From: Aquila chrysaetos chrysaetos
Taxonomy: Eukaryota; Chordata; Aves; Accipitriformes; Accipitridae
Direction: 5' to 3'
NCBI RefSeq assembly: GCF_900496995.4
Contig: NC_044024.1
Location: 18,106,698 to 18,170,697 of the forward strand
DNA: 64,000 nucleotides
Part shown: piece by piece, positions 1-10,600 of the stretch
Layout: each line of letters begins with the position of its first letter
Numbering within the stretch: the first letter of the stretch is position 1
The notes under the pieces: model-generated
What the model saw: the letters and a program-made list of their open reading frames with translations, nothing else
What the model was told of the DNA's origin: nothing
Databases searched by the model: none
Program-made: the position numbers and the translations under genes

Positions 1-3000
1 CTGAAAGGCATTGTCTTGTAGTTTCCATTGCAGTTGAGGGTGGTACAGATACTGAATTTTAGGTAGTTCTGTTAGCTTATTTTTGCCTAGCATTCACAGT
101 TAATTAAAAGTAATCAATAAAACGGAAAAAGAACATCTTGGTTAATTGAATATCATCTCCATCCTGTCTCTAATATTTCAGTTTGGTCTTTGATCATCTT
201 CCTTCTCTCTTTGTGTCTTTGCTCAGGTGTTTCCTTCTCAGTTCCTTAGTGTCATTAAAACACGCACACATCTTTCCAGGACACACCAAGAGGATCGACA
301 GAGTGAGTGGAGTAAAACTAGTACAAACTGATTTAAGTAATAGTTTAGAACTCGTGCTCTTATTTCCATTAGGAAGGTCTGTCATATATGAGGTGTACGA
401 CCTATACGATATTTTGAGTTCTGCAGCTTGTATTTTTAAAGGTGAGAAGTTATTTGGGAAGAAGAAGAGAAAATGCACAATTAAATATTATATGTTTATA
501 GGCACTCTGAAAATGAAGCCTGCTTTAAAAGAAATGGGGTCTTTGGAATGAAATTATCTAAAAAGTAGATGTTTGCCAATTGCATGAAATAAAAATTTTC
601 AGAATTTTCAGCTTATATACTAAAAAAAAAATAAAAAATGTTATGATATTTCTTAAATTTTTGGATGTTGGAGGGGGAGAGTTTTAGTGAAAGAATCCAG
701 AAAAGTACTGCAAGATGCAGGCTTGCTCATGCAGCGTAAGTATGATTTGAAGATTGTCCCCGTCAGAGGGCACTGGAGAATCTGGGCCTTAGTTAAGATA
801 CAATATTTATTCAAATTGCTTTGGTAAAATACCTTCTTTAACTTATGAAAAAGAATGCCTTACTGTAAGCAGTGCATTCATGTTATAATGAAGTTTATAT
901 ATATATATGCACCTGGTATATATTAATCCATTTTTTATTCTTTATGCATACAAGACTGCTATATCAGACTTCTTTTAAGAATGGCAGATTTTACTATGAG
1001 TTCTGATAACAGAGCAGTTAAGTGGTGCTTAAAACAGAACATGTAGGTAGTTTACGAGAAGTGGGGGCATAATTAATTCTGTCTCTTAACTGTTTTTTAA
1101 CTTCATATATCATAGTGATCATTGTAATATGTGGTCACCCCATATAGCATAAGGAACAAAAAAGCACAAACCAAGGGTGATCTTTGTGTCACCAGTAAAT
1201 TCTTGAGATAATGTCAGGCTTGAACCTTGGTCTGTCTCTACCCCAGATTTCACTAAGGACAGGGAGGTCGAGTTACAGAGAATGGCTGAGTAGATCGCGT
1301 CTGATTTGCCACAGTAACTTTGTATGCAACAGATCAAAGACCGATGTAGAAGCTCTATTCTGATTTTAAAGTAAATATAAATGAAAAAAAGTTAGTATGT
1401 AAAAATTTAAATAGGATGAGTTGGTTTTTTGCTGTTTCTGAACTCATTTGTATATAAGTAAAATAGAAATTAAGATATACTGCTAATCATACATTGAAAG
1501 CATATGCATTTGTTTTATTTTTTCAACAGATATTTTGAAAAGGAGTCTCTAGAGGATGTGAGGTAGGCTTTGTTTGCCACCTTGTAGAAAGTCTTTTAGG
1601 CATGCAGATAAGAAAATTAGTATGCAGCTAATGGTATTTGAGTAATACAGATTATTTTATGAATGCAGTGAAGTAGTAATGGTGATAGACCCATAAGGTC
1701 ACTCGAGATCTCTACAGAAACAGTCCTAGAGGATTTAAAATAAGATCTTAAAAAGAAATAAACATGAACTTTCAAACTTTTGCTATAAAAATTGATTGTT
1801 TTCAATATACACATGTATAGTAAAAAATACATGTATTGTGACAGCTTTCATATTACTACATGTAATTACTGATTTCCCTCCCCCCCCCCCCCCCCCCCCC
1901 CCTTCAAAGTCAAAACAAGCATATAGGTCATATTTGTAGGTCAGTCAATGTAATTTATTCAGAAGCTATTTTTGAATTTGCTAAGCTAAAACAGAAAACC
2001 ACAGTATAATTTCTAGTGTCATTACATTAGTCACGAACTGACTTACAGAAGGAATTAAAGCTGGTGTTCCGAAGTAGTCTTGTATCCATGATTACATGAA
2101 GCAAGCATGCGGGGTCTCTAACGTCATATTTTCTCAACCTGCTTATAGGTGAATTATCTTTGTCATCTAGGCAAAGGAAGCAGCGATCCTGCAATGCGTA
2201 GTCATTTTAATTTTCCCCTCCCCCTTCTGAACTTTAAAAAGGGTTTTGTCCTTCCTGTAGAAGCTAAACCTGGTATTATATAAGCAATTATTATAATTGT
2301 AACATCTGCATTGACCTTACAGAAAGTATAATCAATATTAATGCAGGTGTTGAGGAAGGAGCATGTTGAGGAAACTGAATTTTTACCTGATGGCCTACCT
2401 TACAAAGGTGAGGACTGGAAATAGATACATTTCAGGATGGAGAAGGACACTTGTTCAAATAAATACATATTCTGTTCTTCCTTATATGCATTTCTTTTTG
2501 CTAATTGCTGAATTATTATTGCTTTGTCCTAGGAAGTCCATTTGGGCAGTTTCATAATAATTTTATTTACCACTTAATAAAGCAGTAAGTTTGAGATGTG
2601 TATCAGCAGTAGCCTGTGTTTACCGAAGACTTTGTAAGTCAATAATATCACCGCACTTGTCAGGACAAGAGATGAATTTTTACTGTGCTCTGACTTCATC
2701 CATCTTGGGATGAAGGTGATGACTGCGTCAGTTTGTGGTTCTTGCACAGGACCTGCGGGACCCAAGTTGCTTTTTTTTCATCCCTGTGAAAGAAGGGGCT
2801 TGTCTGAGTGCTTTTAGCAGCCTTCTGGCGCAGGAGGGCGCATGGCAGGACTAGCAGTCGGTACTCGCCCTGGAAAAGTGTAGGCAGGAATAGGAATGTG
2901 GTAAGGAGAATGACATTCCTTCAGGGAGGAAAAGCTGAGGTGATGGCAGAGGCACAGGAACTCTTGATAGGGAGCATAGGCAGGGTGTGGGGAAGTGGAA

Positions 3001-3749
3001 GCAGTTTGCTGGGTGTGAATGCTAGTGCTGGGTAGTCCAAGACGCTGACCTTAAAAGCGGAGCACAGCACTTTGGTGAAATGCCCCGGTGAAACATCTGA
3101 TAGTTTATTTCACGAGATACTTGGCTAAAAGGAAAACTGAGATGTATGTCTTTACAATATAACACAAGTCCAAAGGCTTGTTTCTTTCTGATGATGGTTT
3201 TACCAGTTGATGCCCATCTATAATGGGCATGGTGGTCACGGCCTTTGTATGGGGAAAAATAAAGATAGTTGTGTTTCAGAACTGGGCTGTAAAATCTTGC
3301 AAATGTGGTCTGGCTTAGATCAGTATTTTAAATTCAATATCTTCATATTTCAGGTTCGGAAGCCTTTTGGCAGGGTTTTGCCCAGAGCTTTTGTTAAATA
3401 TTTTGTTGATTTCATTCTTGCAATGTTTATTTGTTAATGAGTAGAACCTGCTTTTAAAGCTGTAAAAGTATAAACCTGTGTGTTTTCCAGGTAAATTTTT
3501 ATTGGCCTATAAAACTTCATGATCTTCCTGCCTTTCTTTATGGATTGTGTTTTTATTTTGCTTTTAATGTTCTGGTGTTTGCCTCTGCGTGGCAGGGGAG
3601 GCAGGCAAGGGTGAGATGGGAGGGAAGAGGAAGAGGTATTATTTTAATACATAAAGGATGGCTGGTTTGATCTAGCCAGTTTCCAGGCTTGCATATGGGT
3701 ACAATCTATTCTTCTGTCTGTGAAATTAAAACATTTATTCTTTGTTTAG
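1..3749 (+). other. XIAP: XIAP intron before the first coding exon (partial)
   Basis: This AT-rich stretch ends in a good splice acceptor, a T-rich tract followed by TTTGTTTAG at 3741-3749. In mammals the XIAP start codon lies a few tens of bases inside an internal exon, and the non-coding first exon lies far upstream. I infer the same here. The window contains no CpG island that could be the XIAP promoter. It holds a short TA dinucleotide run near 896-908, a 23-nt poly(C) run at 1880-1902, and a modestly GC-richer patch at 2760-3030 that I cannot assign. The small ORFs in this stretch resemble nothing I recognise. Confidence 0.7.
1880..1902 (+). repeat. 23-nt poly(C) tract
   Basis: Uninterrupted C run after TTTCCCT, in the XIAP upstream intron. 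Confidence 0.9.
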
Positions 3750-3786
3750 GAAATCTGAAAGGAGAGCCCTACTTATGAAGAGATGA
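3750..3786 (+). promoter_or_regulatory. XIAP: XIAP 5' UTR end with a three-codon uORF overlapping the start
   Basis: ATG at 3775, AAG, AGA and TGA (3784-3786) form a minimal upstream ORF whose stop overlaps the main ATG (3783-3785) in the form ATGA. The uORF start has C at -3, a weak context. The main start has G at -3 and A at +4. Leaky scanning or termination-reinitiation could both operate. The regulatory role is inference. Confidence 0.5.
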
Positions 3787-4659
3787 CGTGTAATGTCCCA
3801 GATAACATCTCTGAAGCTTGTGCCACTCCAGACACTGACCGTGACCAGGAATGGGCACAGGAACACTGCCGGCTAGGAACTTTTGTTGAATTTCCACTTA
3901 GCTGTCCGGTTTCGACATCAGCACTAGCACAAGCTGGCTTTATTTATACTGGAGAAGGTGACAAAGTGAAGTGCTTCAGTTGCCATACAACTATTGAAGG
4001 ATGGGCGCCTGGGGATTCTGCAGTTGAGACACACAAAAAGCTTTCCCCAGATTGCAAATTTATTACTGAATCTACCTGTCTGGAAAATAACATACATCCT
4101 CTTGCTCAGAACTACCAGCATAGAACTGAAAACGGTTCCAGCAATTCAGCCCGCCCATGTACTCTGGATGACGCATCTGATGTGGAGGCAGATTACCTCC
4201 TGAGAACTAGGCAGGTTGTGGATATGTCAGATACTTTGTATCCTAAAAACCCTGCTATGTGCAGTGAAGAGGCAAGATTAAAGTCTTTTCACAGCTGGCC
4301 CCTCAATGGCCAGTTGACACCAAAGGAATTAGCTAATGCTGGATTCTATTATACGGGTGTTGATGATCAAGTGGCATGTTTTTGTTGTGGTGGAAAATTG
4401 AAAAAGTGGGAACCCAGTGACAGAGCTTGGTCAGAACACAGAAGGCATTTTCCCAAATGCTTTTTTGTCCTGGGCCGGGATGTTGGAAATGTTCCAAGTG
4501 AATCTATTCCTGCTGAGCTTGGGAGCAGTGGTTTGAACAGCGCACAGCATCCAAGGAATCCATCTATGGCAAAATATGGAAGACGTTTACAAACATTTTT
4601 AACTTGGATATATCCTGTTGACAAGGAGCAACTTGCTGAAGCTGGGTTCTATAGCATAG
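3750..4659 (+). CDS. XIAP: XIAP first coding exon (BIR1, BIR2, start of BIR3)
   Basis: The exon runs from the acceptor AG at 3748-3749 to the donor GTAAGC at 4660. It has 33 nt of 5' UTR, then the ATG at 3783, then 292 full codons plus one base. It encodes the N-terminus, all of BIR1 (about residues 27-94), the caspase-3/7 linker ending QVVD, all of BIR2 (about 163-230) and the first part of BIR3 up to GFYSIG. I chose the start because MT followed by an acidic stretch aligns with human MTFNS... and because the upstream ATG at 3775 opens only a three-codon ORF. The frame stays open 74 nt past the donor to 4733, but that tail is intronic. Coding positions end at 4659. Confidence 0.95.
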
Positions 4660-7600
4660 GTAAGCCAGATCTTAAAATGACTGATATCTTTTACAAGGAA
4701 ATTTTATGTAAGTGTCTTGTTATGAAAAAATAAGCATTTTTTTTATTCTAATATGGAATGATTTGCCAGAATTTCTTTACTCTGTAAACTACTTTTCATA
4801 GTTCTTGTGTAAAATGATATACATTATATCCAGTATTTTTACTAGCGAAGTATAAACTTGATCATAAATTCATTTTTAGCAGTAAAACATTAAAGTGTGT
4901 TTTCCTTGCCTTCTAAAACCCTTATAATACATCTTGCACAATGACAATTATTGAAGTTAATATTTTTTAAAAAATGAAGTGCTGTCCTTCCGCTGTCTAC
5001 CTTAGGTCTAAGGAGTGGGCCTGTGGCCCATACAGAAGCCTATGAACAAGACAATCCAGATTCTGTGCCATTGTTTTTAGTTAACACGTGTTTGCATTAT
5101 CATAGCATTCAGACACACGAAAGTAGCAAATGGCAAATGCAATTACTACCTACTGTAAGAGCTTTATGAAGACAATGACTCCAGTGGAACAGCTTTTACT
5201 GTTAGACATGTAGTGTATGACTTGGATAAAACTCCAGTGTCTTTGTGCATTGGTTTCCCAATTAGATTGAATCGCCCAGTCCCATTCACACTCTTTGAAA
5301 TTCTTCACTGAGAGATGCTGTATGAGTGGAAAGTGTTGTTCTTATTAGGTCACGAAGAAAAGGGGATTATCTGGGATAATTTCTTGCTCTCATCTTAATT
5401 GGCTGCTATCTTAGTAGCTCTTGGAAGAACTTTTAAATCTGATTACATTTGTTTTACTTGTGGCCATAAATAAAACCTTTGATATGTTCTTGTATGGGTG
5501 ATACATGGGCAACATTTGTACCCAATTTATTGATTTCTTCTTGGGTTCCTAAAACCTAGCTTCTCACAGACAAATGAGATCTGTATTGTGGAGGTGCACT
5601 AAATTGGCACCAGCTTATCAGACCTGATGGCTGTTCAAGTTACTTCTGTGAAAACTGTTTCCTGTGGCCTGAGAATGATTTAGCTCTGTAGGAAAGATAC
5701 CTCCTCTCATTTCAATAAACACAATATCTAAGCAGTTTCTGGTGCAGTCTTTGATTCCAGTAGGCATAGTGCTAGAACAGAGAGAATGCAGTTTCTCATA
5801 ACATCTCCTCAGTCATTTATGCTACTGCACTATAGAGCCCATTAATCTTAATGGTGAGATGGAGGACCAAAAAGGCAGGTAAACATCCTTAATTCTTTGT
5901 GGTAGACTACTTCATGGCTTGTTTACCAGTGGATTGAGCTATTTTATAATAGATTATTTTTAGCTTTTGCTTTTTATCTGTATAATTACTTGCTAAAATA
6001 AAATTCAGGAATATTTCATGTGACTTTTTTGTATTTTCTAAGCTCAATTCTCTCCTGAAGATTTGTTTCAAATCATATATATTATGTTGTCCTTGAAAAT
6101 GGAGTTCTTTTTAGTTACAATTGCTAATCAATAAAATAAATATTTTTTCTTAATGATGTAACATTTTAGTTGAAAACTTACTGTTATGCCTACTAGAAGT
6201 ATGTAACTTTATTCTTGTATGTTTCCTCAGGTAATGGTGATCATGTGGTTTGTTTCCACTGTGGTGGAGGATTGCAAGAATGGAAGGAAAATGAAGACCC
6301 ATGGGATCAACATGCCAAATGGTTTCCTGGGTAAGGTATTTCTTACTGTTTTCTTGTTGCATGTCTGAGTCTTATTTACAGTATATTATGTTTTAATGAC
6401 AGAGCATACTAAAAAAGGTTTCAGAAGGTTGACTGTGGCTTAACATCATTTAGGTTAATATTAATTTAGATTAATATTAATTTAGATTAAAAATTAAAAA
6501 CTGAATTTTTTTTAGTTGCCCTCCTCCACTTCCTTCTCCTTTATTTTTGTCATGTAGGCACCAAAGGAATATCAGTTAATCTTCCATGGTTTATGTTTTT
6601 CCTTTTCAATAAGTAGAAAAGATTTTAAGGAATTTTTTGCATGGGGTCCTTATTTTTGTTGTTCCATCTGTTCTGCCTTCTGTAGTCCTGCTATTATATG
6701 TATAATCATCAACATATGCTTTAATGTTATATTGGAGGCCTCAAAAGAGGACATTAACCTAATGTCTTCTTTGAGAGGTAGGAGGGAGTTCTTCTGCAGT
6801 GGGTGGGAAAGAGAACTAAATCTCAAGAGGCTGAGGGCACAACTAACTCGTTAGAGGTGATCAGTCTGAAAGGTTGCCCTGAAGTTTTACCTTCTGAATA
6901 ACTTCACTTTGAAGTCAGCGGTGTTTGTATGTCAGCTTGTTTGTAGGAATTATTAAAGGGAAGAGAAGTTTTCTGTGTCTGGACTTAACTGAGGTCTCAG
7001 CTAGCAGAATTGTTAAGTTTTGTGAATACTTATCTGATTATTTTTTTTGACTCGTTATCCAAGCACTGCATTCTAATTGTTATTTTCATAGCTTCATACA
7101 TGCCAAAGTTTGTAACTTACATCAGGATACAAAATGACTATACTTCTGTCATGGTGCAAACAAACCTGAAGAAGTCAGTAGTGATACTGAATTCAAAACA
7201 GACTTCTGTGTAATTTTAAAGGATTGGGGATTCCAGACCCAGAAGTAGTTTTTAGAAAGATTGCCAATTTTGTCTAAAATCTGTCTTGAGGAAAGGAGGA
7301 ATAGTATATGACTCATCATTTCTTACAGGTGCATAAAAGCTGTCCAAGTACAAAGACTTAGTTACTTGTATAACATTGATAAAATCAATGTCTTTTATGT
7401 GTTAGCTGCCAAATTTGTCTTCTGTGGTGAAAGGGTCTCTGGAAGCTGGAAGTTAGTATTTATGTATTAGCTGATCCTTTTTTCAATAGTGGTACAGGCA
7501 GCTTTTAATTATTAGTCTCTGCCACTTGAAAGAGATGCCATTCCAAGTTTTCCGCTTGGTGCAGTGAATGGTTAAGACACATTTTCTTGCTACATTTCAC

Positions 7601-10600
7601 TCCTTATATGAGTTTGATTTTGGTTTAGGTTGCTTAAATTATGTCAGATTTGATTACTTTCTCTCAGATCACTAGCTGTCTTATATGGAGTTTTTGTTTG
7701 CACATCAACTTCAGTGGCAGTGTATCAGTCTCACAGCATGCTGTCTGTGCCCATGAACAGGACACCATGAAGGTGAAGTAACTGCTGAAGCTAGAGAAGG
7801 AGGAGGAGTTATTGTCGAGGAGTTACTGCATTCCTAAATCTTCTGGTAGGGAAGAGCTCTGCCCAGTAGCTGGGACTGGTTGGAAAATAGTGAAAGTAAG
7901 CACGTAAAGCACTTGTCTGACCAGTGACTGCTTTTCTTTGATTGCAAACAACTAAAAGAACCAACATTTTAACATAATGTTTGTTTTTCATTGGAGTCTT
8001 TACTTTTGTAAACCTGTGGCATCAGCTGTCATGGCCAACAAGTCTTAGGTTTCTGTTTCACCAAAAATGTGAAAAAGGTAAGTACTGCTGAAGTGATTAA
8101 GATGTTTTTAGAAATGTTTAAATGACATTACTGATGTTGATTAAATATTTAGAGATTTCAAAAGCAAGCATTTTATATGATGTAGGAAATGTATCGAAGC
8201 TTTTCAAAGTTACGTAGTCAATTTTTGTTTGCTGCTTAGGCGGTTTTATTATAACTAAATATTTTCATTTATAGGTGCAGATTTGTGAGAAAGGAAAAGG
8301 GGCTAGAATTTATAAATAATGTTCACTTAAGAGATGGATATAGGGATTCAACAGTAAGTGTCTTGCTTATTAATCAAATATAATCTTGTTAAAATAGTAA
8401 ACAGTCTTAACATAATTTTCATATGAAGTTACTGTTCTAATTATATGCATGTCATTTAGTCCTCCTGCTGCTTCTTTCACTGGCAGAAAGTGAAAGACAT
8501 CAAAGTATATTTTGGTTCTGTCATTCAGGGTTTATAGATCTCACATTTCTCCTTAGCTGGGTTATGGGTCACAGGTAGGGTACCTTGTATATGTTGTATA
8601 TTTAGTACTGAACAAGTCCTGGGTTTTTTAATAGCCTAGGAACCTAAGGTCTACAGTGAATAATTTCCTTATTCAACTGTAGTAGATCATTTTTCTTTTC
8701 TTGTTGGTAGAGCGTTGTTAAACTTGTATGCAGTCACTAAAAAGTAAAACAGATGCTATTTTAGAATTCTTTGATAAACTAAGAATCATGTACATATGAT
8801 TATAGCAAAGATGGGTTAAAATGAAAATTTAAAACAATATGAAAGACATAACAGAACACCAATCCCTTTGCAATTGTCCAGAGTAGATTTAATAGCTTTA
8901 GTCAATAAAAAACTGAGATCAAATAGCTATTTTCTGTCTTGTAACTGTATAGGTTTCCTTCTATCTCCTCCAGAACTGTAATTTTGTCTTGTTTATATTT
9001 CACTTTTAGACAGAAGCTGCTGAAGGGACAGTACTTCCTAAAGGTATTTGTTTAAAGAAATAAATCCCAAACAAACAACTCCCCCTATTTTGGAATACCC
9101 GTATTTGCATGTATAGTAAAGGAAATGGTTAATTTAAAAAATAACCCTATTACATTTTTAAATAAAGCATGACAGGCAAATTGTTGGATGATACTCTTCC
9201 ATTGCTTCATTGCTTCTAAAGAACTGTGGAATGAATTTTATTTCTCTTAGGGGAAATCTAATCATGGTTGGATAAATATTGTAAAGTAAAGATTGTAAAC
9301 CATGGAAGAAGTACGTATAGGAGGCAGTCTTATTTTTGCAGCTAGTAAGTATGCATCAAGTATTGAATTAGTAGTGCTGTGGGATGAATGTTAAAGAATA
9401 CTGAACTGAAACAATCATTGTTGCTTTTCATGAGGCAGGAAGAGTTGGTCTGTTAAATGGCAAGGACTAGGAAGCCGAGAAAGCTTAAATAGCTTGTTAT
9501 GTGTTCCAGTATTACACATTCCTGCAATGTTTTTCACAAATACCAAGCAATAAAAAGACAAGATAGTTAAAGGGGTAGTAGGAAGACAGTCAAGCAGCTT
9601 CATCCCAGGGAATGATAGCTGTTGCTAATAAAAGCGGTTACACAAAACCTGTTTTAGAAATCTCTCACACACTGCTCATTTATGAGACGGAAAATTGGGT
9701 TAAAAATTTTGCTCTTTGAACAGTCTTACTAAGTAAAGAAGAAATTAGTCATTTACATGTAATAGAAGAACTGGAAATAAGACACACTGCTAACAAATCT
9801 ATTAAAAAAAAATTACATTGAAAAGGAGAAGGGGGAGTTCCAACAGACTGAAAAATGGTTTCCCAAAGTAGTGTCGTGTCTTATTGTGGATAGGCTTACT
9901 TGCTTGCTGATTGCGCTGTGTTTTGGTTTTGTAGATTCAAATTATTTATTGGTTTCTCTCAACATATGCATGATTATTTATTTTCTTCCCTGAACTGAAT
10001 TAAAATTAATGTAGTGTTACCAAATACTTACGTATCTATTGTGTCTTGGAATTTTGGATGAATTTCAGTTAACATTCAGTTACGGAATTTGTGATGTTAA
10101 TTCTATAAGACATTTTATTTAAGAAGTTGAAGTAGTTGATTTGAATGGCAAAAAAAATGAGGTTGTTCAGCCTGGAGAAGAGAAGGCTCCGGGGAGACCT
10201 TATAGCGACCTTCCAGTACTTAAGGGGGGCCGACAGGAAAGATGGGGACAGACTCTTTGACCGGGAGTGTAGTGATAGCACAAGGGGTAATGGTTTCAAA
10301 CTGAAAGAGGGTAGATGTAGATTAGATATAAGGAAGAAATTCTTCCCTGTGAGGGCAGTGAGGCACTGGAACAGGTTGCCCAGAGAGGCTGTGGATGCCC
10401 CATCCCTGGCAGTGTTCAAGGCCAGGTTGGATGGGGCTTTGAGCAACCTGGTCTAGTGGAAGGTGTCCCTGCCCCCATGGCAGGGGGGTTGAACTAGATG
10501 ATCCTTAAGGTCCCTTCCAACCCAAACCATTCTATGATTCTATGATCTGGGAGGATTTCTATATTTTAAGTAGATGAAGGGAGACTGAGAAATCTAGGAT

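Noticed and set aside
1119..1337. 72-residue - strand ORF upstream of XIAP
   Set aside because: Random-looking protein in an intron with no supporting signals.
4660..4733. XIAP first exon frame reading 74 nt past the donor
   Set aside because: The donor GTAAGC is good and the next exon continues BIR3 exactly, so the tail is intron.
10069..10446. 125-residue - strand ORF
   Set aside because: It is the antisense shadow of the CR1 fragment.
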